The notes beneath the pieces were generated by a model. The model did no database searches, was not told the DNA's origin, and saw nothing but the letters and a program-made list of their open reading frames with translations. Below are positions 28,101-38,425 of a DNA stretch of 64,000 nt, one piece after another (the stretch's first letter is position 1; each line of letters opens with the position of its first letter). Where the stretch lies: contig NC_091880.1 of NCBI RefSeq assembly GCF_019399895.1, forward strand, positions 2,666,001-2,730,000. The letters run 5' to 3'. Origin of the DNA: Cardiocondyla obscurior (taxonomy: Eukaryota > Arthropoda > Insecta > Hymenoptera > Formicidae). The position numbers and the translations under genes are program-made.

Positions 28101-28410
28101 GACGAACCGTTTTGTAGGACATCGCGATTAAATTCTCCGGCATATCTCGCACGACGGACCAAGAAAGGACACGGGCGAAACGTCAGTGCGTCGCATTTAG
28201 CAATCTAATGTACCGAAAAGCCATCCGACATCTCGAGAGTGGGCGTTCGAGCGCTGGTTGTCCTGGCGACGGGAGAGGATGCGGGGACACGTCGAGAACG
28301 ATCGTCCGGAAGAGAGGGTGACGGAGTAAGAGGTAAGAAGAAAAAAACTCACCTCGTGCGAGCGCTGTCAACAACAAAGCCAGCAGGATGGCGTGGGGAC
28401 GCGGCTCCAT
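10126..28410 (-). CDS. fra: Frazzled / DCC / neogenin netrin receptor (complete, 26 coding exons)
   Basis: Type I membrane receptor for netrin that guides axons and migrating cells. Coding exons (minus strand, 5' to 3'): 28410-28353, 18654-18489, 18375-18236, 17363-17196, 17113-16991, 16903-16741, 16665-16538, 16454-16295, 16202-16087, 15846-15429, 15355-15079, 14986-14780, 14438-14129, 14057-13899, 13800-13595, 13488-13333, 13264-13102, 13045-12851, 12624-12592, 12409-12280, 12175-11943, 11426-11322, 11117-10906, 10830-10620, 10498-10359, 10224-10126; 1,491 aa. The first ATG of exon 1 opens a hydrophobic signal peptide. Four Ig domains follow (about 22-405, with the usual Cys/Trp and YxC motifs), then a Lys/Pro-rich linker, six fibronectin III repeats (about 505-1104) and one membrane helix (about 1122-1145). 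The cytoplasmic tail has the P1 motif (KPPDLWIHHDQMELK) and ends with the P3 helix (EELNQEMANLEGLMKDLNAI). These motifs are diagnostic of the family. Drosophila Fra is of similar size. Confidence 0.96.
11660..11910. other. CpG-rich island inside frazzled intron 21
   Basis: The intron between exons 21 and 22 (11427-11942) is AT-rich at both ends but holds a sharply GC/CpG-rich core. Frames are open there on both strands because stops are rare. No acceptor and donor pair that I tried gives an in-frame cassette: the candidate starting after the AG near 11904 hits TGA within 15 codons. Skipping it joins YM to GNNDEKC in frame. It may be regulatory or an alternative terminal exon. Confidence 0.4.
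12592..12624 (-). other. fra: 33-nt symmetric microexon of frazzled, likely cassette
   Basis: This microexon is bounded by AG and GTAAG and encodes SNGMDDELHDR between the last fibronectin repeat and the membrane helix. Its length is a multiple of three, and both flanking exons join in frame with or without it (CAA A + AT stays open). DCC and neogenin are known to splice short segments in the juxtamembrane region, so a cassette role is a reasonable inference. No transcript evidence is available here. Confidence 0.6.
16666..16740 (-). other. fra: 75-nt stop-free in-frame intron in Ig domain 3 of frazzled
   Basis: The interval starts GTATTTT and ends TTTAAG on the minus strand and lies between exons 6 and 7. 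It is 25 codons long with no stop, so the reading frame runs through unspliced. Removing it restores normal spacing between the third Ig domain's Trp strand and its YQC motif (SLDSR joined to YRKIAASS). I therefore call it an intron. Retention would insert 25 residues into the Ig fold. Confidence 0.75.
19117..19140. repeat. (CCTG)n tetranucleotide microsatellite
   Basis: Six head-to-tail CCTG units, followed by degenerate copies (CTTG, TCTG), within frazzled intron 1. Confidence 0.9.
21253..21501. repeat. Imperfect ~249-bp inverted repeat (foldback/MITE-like)
   Basis: The left outer arm at 21253-21286 (GGACCTCAAACTTT...CCAAATAGTAT) matches the reverse complement of 21463-21501. An inner pair, 21341-21358 (GATTTCAGAGATACAAGG) and 21401-21417, folds the same way. 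Together they make a long interrupted hairpin, typical of a decayed foldback or miniature inverted-repeat element. It has no coding capacity. I could not identify a family or a clear target-site duplication. Confidence 0.65.
24546..24662. repeat. 117-bp hairpin with 33-bp arms in frazzled intron 1
   Basis: Arm 24546-24578 (starts CTGGAGATCGAGGTCGAGAC) and arm 24630-24662 are reverse complements with about 6 mismatches in 33, separated by 51 nt. Some mismatches would be G:U wobbles in RNA. The fold could be a miRNA-like precursor or a tiny foldback element. The sequence alone does not decide between them. Confidence 0.65.
26191..26232. repeat. Short 16-bp tandem repeat (about 2.5 copies)
   Basis: The unit CGAAGGGCGCAACAAG is followed by a near copy (CGAAGAGCGCAACGAG) and a partial third. 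It lies in a CpG-rich part of frazzled intron 1. I see no function. Confidence 0.6.
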
Positions 28411-29157
28411 CGGGTCGGCCGGCAAGGTCGTCCGTCGACGCGCAGTGACTTGGAGGCAGCAGCAGACGGGCACCCTCTACGCTGGTATCAGCAAACTCTC
28501 CTCCTCCGAAAGTCCTCGCCGAGGAGACGGCGACGACACCACCGCCGTGTTACACGCGCGCGCGATGTGCGAGCCGGAGATGCGGGCGCATGCCACTCGC
28601 GTCCCCGCCGCCCTTAACCAAAGGGAGACGTCCCGGTCGGCCGTTCACCGTCGTCGCGGCCGTTCACACGACAGCTCGGGACGCGCGTCCGCGGGACGCA
28701 TTTTCGCACAACAGCAAGCAGTACGCTGACCGTACGCGACAGTTGCAGAACATGGCTAACGGACGGAGCGCGTCTGAAACACAAGCCAGGGATGCCACAG
28801 TCCAACGGTGGAGGCGCCGCGCGCACGCGCGCTGGCTCGGCGCAGCCGCTCTTTCTCTCTGCCTTTTCACCTTTTTGGATCCTTTTGGAGAATGCAACGA
28901 ACCTCTCTTTCTCTCGTTTTACAGATCGACCTACCAACGAGAAACGAAATGAAACATATGTACGAATTTTACAGGTTTCATTAACTTTTAAAAATTATCG
29001 AGCCACCGTTCTGCGCTCTGTCTCGTTTGATATTTCACTTCAATAAAAGAGATCTTTTACATGAAATTCGTGCTGTCTTACGTACAAATAAATTTATAAA
29101 TTAGTAATGTATCATTGAGCGTTTAATATCATTTTTAATCAATACTTAAGGTTATAT
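28411..29157. promoter_or_regulatory. CpG-rich frazzled 5' leader/promoter region grading into AT-rich spacer
   Basis: The DNA immediately upstream (minus strand) of the frazzled start codon is very CpG-rich to about 28850. It then turns AT-rich. The frame upstream of ATG 28410 has no earlier ATG, which supports that start. No TATA box is evident, in keeping with CpG-type promoters. The transcription start cannot be fixed here. Confidence 0.45.
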
Positions 29158-29203
29158 TTAACAAAAAAATGAGCACACGATTACGCGTATTGCAAAATTA
29201 TAC

Positions 29204-29469
29204 CTGAACGATACGGCTGTAGTGCGGCGCGGACAAGCACCAGTAAATTTATCGGTAGGGTCGTAAAATGAACGTGACCATTTACCAAGTACCGAAATAA
29301 ACGTTGGTGGCGATAGCTTACGGTTTTCCACGAAAAAAGCCGGGATGTGGCTAATGGCAGCCTCTGGCTCTTCGCGATCACTGTCTAAATTTTCCTCCAA
29401 TTGTTGGCGACACTGTTTCTTGCAACTGCACTTTCCGCATTTTCTTGCACTTGGTTTATCGTCTTTCTC
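29204..29469 (-). CDS. Unassigned coding-like exon, Cys-rich (partial gene)
   Basis: On the minus strand an acceptor (TATAG) precedes an open frame starting EKDDKPSARKCGKCSCKKQC. It continues with an acidic stretch and the segment GKWSRSFYDPTDKFTGACPRR. A donor (CAG then GTATAA) occurs at 29204; read through, the frame instead stops at 29158. An in-frame stop just upstream of the acceptor shows that at least one more 5' exon is needed, and I could not join one in phase. The Cys cluster (KCxKCxCKKQC) and even codon use suggest a real exon, but I do not recognise the family. It sits between the divergent frazzled and TMEM186 genes. Confidence 0.4.
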
Positions 29470-29899
29470 CTATAAAACATCTTGGCGTATTTATAATAAA
29501 TACTTATTTATTGCAAATGCAATAAATATAACACAGTAATAATAAAAATATATATATTTCACAATTGCTCTCACGCAGAGACGCTTGATCTTTCCTTTCT
29601 AATCTAGTTTTATACATAACCTCTTTATCAGCGATTATTATTATTAAAATAGAGAAAGTATCCCTCGAGCTAAGGAAGTGATTTAAATCAATCGTGATAA
29701 ATGATTTTATCAAGAGAACTCAGAGAATGATTTAGAAGACAGCAATTGTATCCGTATAATAAATTAGATATAATAAAATATTCCATAATTTAATGGAAAA
29801 CTAAAGACAATTTTAGTCGGGACTAAAACAATTACTTAGAAGGGATTATTGTTATAGTAATTTTGTTCGCGTGTAATTTGTTACGATATAATATTCCCA

Positions 29900-30584
29900 A
29901 TGTATCCGCGACTCTTGTTGAATCTTTATGAACGATCTATATATCGTGCTTCAAGAACTGTTGGATTAAATATTACGAGAACGGCTTATACCACAGTTAA
30001 ACGAGAGGAAAAGACAGAAATCGTATCTGAAAAGTTTCCCGATTACAAAGTGCTTTATATATTTCCATTCGTCAAGAAAATTTCAAGTGTTAACATTTTA
30101 AAACGGAAATTTACTATATTGAATGGAATAGGCATACCTGTGAGCATTGGACTTAGCTTGACTGGTATCTTGACCGTTGACACTACTATCACGTTAATAA
30201 CAACTGGTAACGTTTTTGTTAAACTCTAGGATTCTGTTGAACAAATATAATTCATGTAAATTTTTTTTTTTTTCGACAGGACTAACAATAACCCTGTGGC
30301 AACATACCCTTGGACTATTGTGCAACAACCTTGTAGGATATATATATTGGAAATCAGATGATGGAAAAGTAATATTATCCTACATAGATTATTGGGGAAA
30401 TAGGGTAGATTTAAAAACGTCTACCAACGAAATTAACTTCATATCAGACAATCCAACAAGTTTCACTGATCCACTGTATAAAAAAATAATACTCCCCTCA
30501 CAAAAACTCAGTTTAAAAATAAATTTGAAGCATGGACAGATAGTTGACATTGAAAACTTTAGATGCATTATAGGAGGAGTTTAA
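29900..30584 (+). CDS. Tmem186: Transmembrane protein 186 (TMEM186), mitochondrial complex I assembly
   Basis: Two exons, 29900-30206 and 30280-30584, encode 203 aa; the join is G|GA (Gly). A basic N-terminus (many R, few acidic residues) is consistent with mitochondrial targeting. Then come the family segment EKFPDYKVLYIFPFVKKIS, a first hydrophobic span (about 74-97), a second one (about 100-124, GLTITLWQHTLGLLCNNLVG) and the tail with WGNR and LKHGQIVDIENF. That order matches vertebrate TMEM186, an inner-membrane component of the MCIA complex that assembles the ND3 module of complex I (known for the mammalian protein). Length agrees with the family (about 210 aa). It ends about 90 bp from the tail of the convergent mRpS7 gene. 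Confidence 0.88.
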
Positions 30585-30674
30585 CCATTTTGTTAAATTT
30601 GTGTAAAATGTTTATATAAAGCATCGGTATGTTTCGAAATTATTTTATTTTTATATATAATACCTATTCCATCC

Positions 30675-31787
30675 CTACATCCACCTGAAGTGTGCATAAG
30701 CTCGATTAGCTTGGCATTTTTTGTGTAACTCTTGCTTTAATTTAACTGCTCTACCCTGAAACAATAGATATTGTAATGTACATATGTATCATGTAAATAA
30801 TGCCCTTGTTACAATAAGCAGTTATATATTTTGTTTGTGCAATGTTAACAAACCTGATTCTCAGAAGCAGCTATAAATTCTTTGGCTAATACATCATAAA
30901 ATCTAGTATCACTATCTTTCATGTTAGCAGCCTCAATCAACCATAACATGGACCTGTGCTGTGCCATAGCAGGTGTGATTGGGACAGGAACCTAAATTAT
31001 TTTTTATTAAAATTCATATACATATTATTTTAAAAAACCAATAAAGAAATTACATCTTTACCTTGTTTGTAACTAAATAAATGCCATATTTTATAATATA
31101 TTACCTGATATGTGATTCCTCCTTTCTTGCAACCTCTTAACTGTAAAATTGGTGTACAATTATCAACAGCTTTGTGAAAAATTACAAATGGATCCAATTC
31201 AATGCTGTCTTTTTCTTCACTTGTTTTTGCTTTGTGATAACGCTCTAATTGCTTTCTTTTGACATTCTCAAAGGCCTTTGTTACCAATGTTACTGCCAAT
31301 TTCTTATTTCCATTTTTCATAACAGTATTAATGAATTTCCTAAAACATAATTAAATAATTAAATAAATTACAAGACGGCATGTAAATCTGCATTAAAAAG
31401 TATCAAAATAATTCCTTACAACACTCTTTTGTCATAAAATTCGGAACATGTGTCTGAAGCCGATGCTGGTTTTATTTTCTCATGTAGTATTTTCTTCACT
31501 TCGTCGCTTTGAAACAAATCTTCTTGATCTTCTTTCCTGTATACCGGTTGAACGTAGTTAGTTGGAAAAACGCTGTATTTTCTTGTGAGGCTCGCTAAGC
31601 AGCATCTGAAATCGTTCAGCGAACGCATGAAAATTGTGCACGACAGCAATCGCAAAGTATTGAAAAACATTTGTTGGAAAAAAAGCAAAAAGGTTATTGA
31701 AAGAAGGGGCTTATTGAGGTACCTTACTAATCCGTAATTATCCAACAAATTCGTGGCCGAAGCGACAAGCAAACGCAAATTAGCCAT
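30675..31787 (-). CDS. mRpS7: Mitochondrial small-subunit ribosomal protein uS7m (mRpS7)
   Basis: Five exons on the minus strand: 31787-31723, 31605-31420, 31339-31105, 30991-30854 and 30755-30675, giving 234 aa. The protein is a component of the mitoribosome small subunit and binds the 3' domain of the small rRNA. Recognition rests on the core KFINTVMKNGNKKLAVTLVTKAFENVKRKQ, the segment DPFVIFHKAVDNCTP, the loop GGITYQVPVPITP and the C-terminal ANRAYAHFRW, all placed as in MRPS7. The first 20 residues are weakly amphipathic and may form the import signal. The exon 1 donor is the GTACCT at 31722: the GTAAGG five bases earlier would break the frame. Its 5' end faces Mkk4 and its tail nearly abuts TMEM186. 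Confidence 0.93.
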
Positions 31788-32471
31788 TTTTTTTTAATCG
31801 CAATATTTACAAATGCGGCGTTTATGAGCTCGCCATTGTGCAACGCAGGCCACGCAAGATCTCTACGTCTTTCGGCAGCACTGGCGCGCACGTCAAATTG
31901 ACGTATGCATAGAAACTGGTCGTTAACCTTCTGTGTACTACGCGATACCCAGAGAGAAGTTAGAGTGTGCGAACCACAAAATATCAGGTAGTGGGAGTAT
32001 AACATATCCAATATTTTTTTGTAGGTTGCAAGAGAATGCAGTGAACAGAAGTCCGATAAATATTCAGAGGAAAACAATGTTGAAGAAGGTGAGAAAGAAA
32101 AAACGTTACTTTGTTTCACACATACGAAATGATTAAATTGCAATTATAAAAATAATTGAAAGAATTAATACATATAGGTACAACAAAATGTTTTATATGA
32201 GGTTAAAAAATTTCTTAATGTTTGTATTATCATTGTTAATGAATACGCATATATATTTAGGTATAAATATGCAATTATTACTTAATTGGTATAAAGTATA
32301 AAATGAGTAATGATGTGTCACTGTGATCTACATCAAATGTGGATATTTCTCTGATTACTTTGAGCAACCAGTGAAAAGTAAAATATATAATATAATATTT
32401 TAATTACATAATAATAATTATTTATAACTGTAGGTTCATAATTCTAACTTCTAAAGAAATTCATTACTTAC
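31788..32471. other. AT-rich spacer upstream of mRpS7; weak plus-strand exon candidates
   Basis: This holds the mRpS7 promoter side. On the plus strand, ATG 31906 (MHRNWSLTFC...) can be spliced from AG|GTAGTG (31997) to AG|GTTGCAAG (32025), giving a short Lys-rich frame ending at about 32133. The result resembles no known protein and could be chance. Nothing else is supported. Confidence 0.3.
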
Positions 32472-32579
32472 AAAATCTAATTTATATAAACCAGTGAATA
32501 TTGAAAGCACTTTAGTAACATATTTATCATTTTTTAAAAACTTTTTCAATACATTAGACTGAGCTGAAGACTGTTGTAC
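32472..32579 (-). CDS. Unassigned 36-codon coding-like exon (partial gene)
   Basis: A minus-strand block bounded by a good acceptor (GGTTTTTAG) and a full consensus donor (GTAAGT). Its length is exactly 108 nt. The open frame reads VQQSSAQSNVLKKFLKND and ends in a hydrophobic/aromatic segment (LSIFTGLYKLDF). If the donor is skipped the frame stops a few codons later (VSNEFL). I could not find partner exons with matching phase in the 600 bp on either side, and I do not recognise the family. A gene here would start beside the Mkk4 promoter and run toward mRpS7. Confidence 0.35.
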
Positions 32580-33107
32580 CTAAAAACCAAATAATTTTCG
32601 AAATTAATATATTTTTCAAATTTTAATTAACAATACAATGTAATCGTGGTAACTGCAGCCTAGCGCCGCGTAGCGGATAGGATCCACTTTTTAGACACGC
32701 TCTGTAACGGGAAGGTATAGGCAGTGTCATAGGGCTGGTTCGCGCACTCTATATCAAACTTGTCTCTGGCGATACCGTGCACCGCGGTGTATCGTGCTGA
32801 GCCCGCTGCGAAGCGGCCGAATGCTCGTAACGAGTTTTGCAGTGGGATCTCGCGCGAGGACCGACAACAGATTCGGCGGTTACGTTATCGGGAAATTCGG
32901 GACGTCGGCGCGGAGTAGACGACGAGGTTTCTGCTGCCGCTTCCGGATCGCGCGAGACCGCACAAATGGTGCGACTGCCGCGTAACGCATATGCCAGACT
33001 GCTGAGATCGTGCGAGAAGGTCTCCTAAGGGGAGCGCCTTTGGCGGCTTGTCGCGCGGCTCCGAAACGCCGCAGCTAGCGCGGGTGACTTTTGCCGGAGC
33101 TCCCGGA
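32580..33107 (+). promoter_or_regulatory. CpG-rich 5' leader/promoter region of Mkk4
   Basis: Base composition switches from AT-rich to CpG-rich at about 32650 and stays so up to the Mkk4 start codon at 33108. Several short upstream open frames occur. The island could drive both Mkk4 and a minus-strand transcript through the exon at 32472-32579, but this is inferred from position only. Confidence 0.4.
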
Positions 33108-35199
33108 ATGGCGGAGAATCAGGGCAACTCGTCCAGCCAGACCGGTCAAGGTACGTTGGGCACACGTTAGCGCGCACGCGATTCCCGTTCGCAAATAATC
33201 ATGGAAAACCTAACCTGATCGGCTACGGTGTGGCGTTAATACTCCCCCGTACAATTCGCGCGATACGTTACTCCCGGCTCTCTTCGTTTGCATGTAATCG
33301 GATCTTTACTCCGCAGGTTCTGGCAGATCTTTTAACTTTCCGCGAATGGACTTTCGAACAAACAATGACGTTCAGAATGAGATGTCTGGTATGTCTGGAG
33401 GTTGTACAGTCTTTGAAGAGGAAAAAAAGGTTTCTGACATGTTGGGATAATTACCTCGTTATCCTGTTCTGTTCCAGAGAGGCGGAGACAGCTGAAACTT
33501 AGTTTCCAAACGCAGAGCAATAATTTGTCGTTTGCCAATTCGACGAATTCCTCGCTGTCGAATTCGACGGGAGCTACGGCGTGTCCACCAATGTGAGTTT
33601 TCTTAGCACACAATGATAATTTACGCGCGTATGTTAACGTGACTGAACGTCTTCGTTTCACGACAGATCCTCTCGCCCAAGTCTGCCTTTACCTTTACCT
33701 AAGCTGCCAGTCAGACCTCGCAATATGTTACAGCAGCAAGAGTTTCTTCCTGATAAAGCAAGGTATGGTATTAGAAACAGAGAAAATAATTTTTATTTGA
33801 GATAAATTACAACGGTGCTTATTGTAGAGATAAACTACGAATGTGCCAGTCTATGCAGACTACTGGTAAATTGCAGTTATCTACGGACGTAGTGTATGAT
33901 TTTACAAGCGAGGATCTGCAGGATCTCGGGGAGATAGGAAGAGGAGGATTTGGAACTGTAAATAAAATGATTCATAGGATAAGCAATACCGTTATGGCTG
34001 TGAAGGTAGGCAGTTCGATTTTTATGTTCGCAAATTTTGTGTAATTTGGTTTAAATAATTAGTAGAGCTTGTAAAAGTTATTTAAATTTATATTTTAATC
34101 AATTGCATCGCAGAGAATTCGCTCTACTGTGGACGAAAGAGAACAAAAGCAACTGTTAATGGATTTAGAAGTTGTGATGAAATCGAACGAGTGCCCGTGT
34201 ATTGTGCAATTTTATGGGGCTTTGTTTAAAGAGGTATATATATTACTCGATAAAATCGCTGGTAACGATAATCAAAACAAGTTAAAATAAATTTCTCATT
34301 TTGTGTATAGGGGGATTGTTGGATTTGCATGGAACTTATGGATACATCGTTAGATAAGTTTTACAAGTTCATATATGAGAGATTAAACGAGAGGATACCG
34401 GAATGTATTCTAGGCAAAATCACAGTAGCCACTGTAAAAGCGCTGAATTACCTCAAGGAGAAGCTAAGAATAATTCATAGAGATGTGAAACCTAGTAATA
34501 TTTTATTGGATCGTCGAGGTAATATAAAATTATGCGACTTCGGTATATCCGGCCAGCTTGTGGACTCGATCGCGAGGACTCGAGATGCTGGTTGTAGACC
34601 ATACATGGCTGTAAGTTTTATAACTAGTTAAATAATTAAAATATTATAGCTTTATATTAAATTGTCAATGTGGTAGTTTATGTTAAATTATCAGTTTGAT
34701 TTATAAATATCATTATTATTTAGCCGGAAAGGATAGATCCGCAACGCGCGCGTGGTTACGACGTGCGGAGCGACGTCTGGTCATTAGGTATTACGCTGAT
34801 GGAGGTTGCTACTGGGTACTTTCCGTATCCAAAATGGAACTCCGTCTTTGAACAACTTTATCAAGTAGTGCAGGGTGATCCGCCGCGACTTTCTCCCAAT
34901 GAGAATGGCAATCACTTCACCATGGACTTTGTGAACTTTGTGAATACATGGTAAAATAATTTTTTATTTTTTTAATCTCCGTCGAGACTCGCGATCTTTT
35001 CGGAATTTAATTTGTTTCGTTTCGTTTGTTAAGCTTAATTAAGGAAGAAACGCAGCGACCGAAGTACAATAAACTGCTAGAACATCCGTTCATCAGGCAA
35101 GCCGAGGAAGCGACGATTGACGTCGCGGCGTACATCAGCGGTGTTCTGGACAATATGGCTAATAACGGTGTGACACCGTTCACTACTAATCAACCGTAA
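33108..35199 (+). CDS. Mkk4: MAP kinase kinase 4 (MAP2K4/JNK kinase)
   Basis: Eight coding exons: 33108-33150, 33478-33592, 33667-33762, 33828-34005, 34114-34233, 34311-34610, 34724-34950 and 35034-35199; 414 aa. A dual-specificity kinase that phosphorylates JNK (and p38) on Thr and Tyr in the stress cascade, acting in the cytoplasm. Visible features are a Ser-rich N-terminus, RPSLPLPLPKLP (position of the MAPK docking site), a Gly loop GRGGFGTV (122-129), catalytic Lys144 (AVK), HRDVKPSN (240-247) and DFG (260-262). The activation loop has SIART (270-274), where Ser270 and Thr274 match the phosphosites of MKK4, then a PERIDP motif and a C-terminal DVD-type docking region. Gatekeeper and loop residues favour MKK4 over MKK7 or MKK3/6. 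All junctions keep phase. The start follows the CpG-rich leader. Confidence 0.95.
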
Positions 35200-36614
35200 G
35201 AGGACGAAGAGACAACGGGACATGTTATAGTACCTCGGTTTTTGCAGTCCTTTTCAAGATTCACCTTCTGAGTACAGAGTATGAACGGTATTATCGCACT
35301 CCCACTTATCTAGCGTAGATAGCGAAACTGACGATATTGTTTTTGTCGACGTGCGTCATCGTCTTAGAATTTGTATCTTTGTGGTCAGGAAACCACCATA
35401 TACAGGATAGAACGAGATGTGCGTCGGCGAACTGGTATTCGTTAAATATCAAGTGGAGATCGCGTATGTCCTTTCTCCTCTTCTTATTCCGTCATTCTCC
35501 TTTCTCGTCTATTTCAATTCTTCGTCACTCGTTTAATTCCTAAGTACACAACGCGCCCCGACGGCGTTTCCCTCAGTTCAAGTAATTCGCGATAGCGCGA
35601 TTTATTCAAATGAATTTCCAGCGGATCATACGTATGCATGTACGTATGGACATATGTACGTGGATATATGTGTATATATATATATCTATATCTGTACCTG
35701 TACAGCGGACCGTAATTCGCGATACAAACGAAAAGGAGACGATTCCTTGTGTGAAAATAAATCGAAAAAAATGTAACAATTGTATGCGGAACACTGGTTT
35801 TGTTAAGGAAAAGAAATCAGATTTATACATTGTTAAAGTATCTGTTTATCGTAATATCTTATTTATTTTTGTTTGATTTAGTAAGATTTACTTTTAATAT
35901 CAATTTTATTTAAATTTCAAGTCGCATCGCGTGGTAAGAAAGGGGTTATATACAATAAAATATGCGAAAATTTGCAATGTGACAGTAATAAAAATAGCTA
36001 GGAAAGAAATAGTTTTTAAATAGCTTGTCTTTGAGGTATATAATGTACGAATCTGATTTTTTTTTCTCGAAAAACGATGCTTTCTTAAAGGAAAGACATT
36101 TCGACATTTCTTACGATTTATTTCTGCACGAATAATCGCTCTGTTTTCTGTTGTATCGCGGATGACAGCTCATCCTGTATATACACATTATTATATCTTG
36201 CCTAAAGTCCTAATTTCCACGATCTTTTGTAAGAAGCGTTGTAGGAGTGCTCGGCGGACTAGTCGCCAAGATGGTAAATCGAGGATACATCCGCATTGGC
36301 TGTTTTTGAGGATTTTCTTAGAACAGATTTAAATACGAGTATCAAATGTTAGGAGTGCTGTAATGTAATGGTAATAAATCATCGACACTCGCAGCTTGGT
36401 ATCTCTTTTTATCGTATCTCTTCTCGCTCCCGAGCTTTCCCGGCTTGATGTACGTCAAGTTTATCACTCCGCTAAACTCCTTGTGACTCCAACCATCGGG
36501 TTTTTCTTATCTTCCACGTGGCGGCTCGTTTACTGGCAGGTTCTAAAAGCTGCGGGTCCAGGTGTAGATTCGCCGTTGCGAATGCGTTAGGGGACTCTGT
36601 TGATTATCATGCTT

Positions 36615-36753
36615 CGCATCCCGTCAAAATTATTCTTGCAAATATTTTTTTAATGCAACGCGATGCGATTGAAAAATAACGAGAATGTCAATTTTGAGAC
36701 ATGTCAGATTTGCAAATCTTTTTCTGATAACGAGATTAATTTGACGGGATGCG
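36615..36753. repeat. 139-bp element with 17-18-bp terminal inverted repeats
   Basis: The left end CGCATCCCGTCAAAATTA (36615-36632) is the reverse complement of the right end TAATTTGACGGGATGCG (36737-36753) apart from one extra A. TTGCAAAT-based internal motifs are also repeated. The size and ends fit a miniature non-autonomous DNA element. The flanks show no obvious target duplication. Confidence 0.6.
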
Positions 36754-38425
36754 GAAAAAGATGAATGGTCCACGTTTCTCAATTCTCGAGTCATCGCATT
36801 TAGATTTGTATCCTAGGACGGTCGATCTTGTGTTTCTCGCGAGAGCGAACTTCGCGGGACCGAGGTAATGACTGTAATCGATAACCCTGGGTGATCGTGT
36901 ACGCGCACCTGCCGTACCTGTTGTAGTGATACCGTTTGCACAGGTAAGAAGATGGCGGTGGAATGGTGCTATAGTGGTTGACGGTGCCAGTGCTCCTCGG
37001 TAGCCGGTCATTAGTTCGAATAGATCCATCGTGGTGAACCCGTTAAAAAGATCGCAGATGTTCACGAGAGGTCACAAACGAAATCATTAAATCCGTCGGC
37101 ACAGCATCGGGTTATTAATTAAATGATTTTATTCTTCAATTAATATCCCGCTCGTCTATTGACTCGCAGGTGACATTAGCACATTGTGTAACATTGTAAA
37201 ATACCGAGAGGATCGTGCTATACCGAAACTACGTCGGCGGACAATTGTATCTTCAAAGTGATGCGAGGACCACCCGTCGTTTGACAAGCTTTCATCCCCA
37301 TCAATCGGTGAAGTGCTCGCGTTTGTTCGAATTGGGGTGAGTCAATAATTTTATATTTCTTTAAGCTAAAATATAAACGTTAATCTACTGCGAAACTAGT
37401 GTGATAAAAAAATGTTGCGACAAAAAGCTTGATTTTTCAAAGTTAGATAATTTTATTGCGTCGTGCTAACGAATTCTGAAAATTGGCCACGAAAATCAGA
37501 AAAAAAAATGGTTAGCATCGTTTGCTGTATTTTTCTTTTTTTTTTTATTGCATCTTTGCCAGGAGAGGCGGTAAGGGTTTTCATGGTTCCGCGGCCATAC
37601 ATAGTCGAGGATAATCGCCGCGAATAGTCGACTTAGAATACTTAGATTATGCTTGCTACTGCTGCTGCTGCAAAACCTGCCCCGGAATCAATTCTCTTGA
37701 ATATTTGATGCGCGAGCCGCTCCGCCTTCCCGGAACTCCGAACGCGCGTCCGCGCCGAAGTCTATATCCGTAAGCTCCTTGCCCCCGCCCTTCCCGTGGT
37801 ACTGTCTGCTCTGTTAAATTACCCACTGAAATACGTCCACATCATCCCTATCGCAATGACCCGTTACGTTCTCGGAGTGACGCGGCCGGAAAGCCCTATC
37901 TTTCTCAAGGAGAGGTCACCGCGCGCCTCCCGTTCGCATCCCCCGTAACGCGCATCGTTCTCCAGATCGCCAGCGGCAAAGAAATCTTGAAGAAGCCCCC
38001 GCGAGGCCAACCGAACGCAACGAGAGCACGCGGCCGCGTTATCTTGAGCTCTATGCATCGCCTGCTATAATTTATCCACCCCTTCGCCCCCATGATTGAC
38101 TTATATCCATGTCGCGTTCGTGATCGAGCGCGGCGAGGGCGTCAGCGGAAATAGATCGTCTTGCGACAACGTCCGAATCGATTCGGACGCAGATAGCACG
38201 CTGCCGGTCCCCATTACGTCTCTTTATGTCCACGGCGCATAATGTTACGTTGTTGCACGTAATACGTCGCTCTTGCGCCGGGGTAGCGAGCGTGCGACGC
38301 AAGAGCGAAACGTGGTGGTAGTGACTCACGGCCGCGCGCGCACGGGGAAAACGGCACGGCAGGTGCTCGCCGGTTGCTGATACTGGCTGTGGAGCTGGTG
38401 CTACCACCTCCAACGTAGTGGCCAG

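Larger units (their letters stand above)
18655..28352 (-). other. fra: First intron of frazzled (9.7 kb)
   Basis: This intron separates the signal-peptide exon from the first Ig exon. It contains CpG-rich blocks (18.8-19.3, 19.8-21.2, 22.9-24.3, 25.0-25.4 and 26.0-27.5 kb), poly(A) runs, a (CCTG)n tract, and two long inverted repeats described separately. Long Arg/Ser-rich open frames in the CpG-rich blocks (for example 26755-27531) have no recognisable homology, and I treat them as non-coding. The size and the CpG islands fit an enhancer-bearing first intron, which is inference. Confidence 0.7.

Noticed and set aside
31727..32143. 138-codon minus-strand frame upstream of mRpS7
   Set aside because: It overlaps mRpS7 exon 1 in another frame, has Cys/Phe/Ser-rich random composition, and the mRpS7 reading is clearly the real one.
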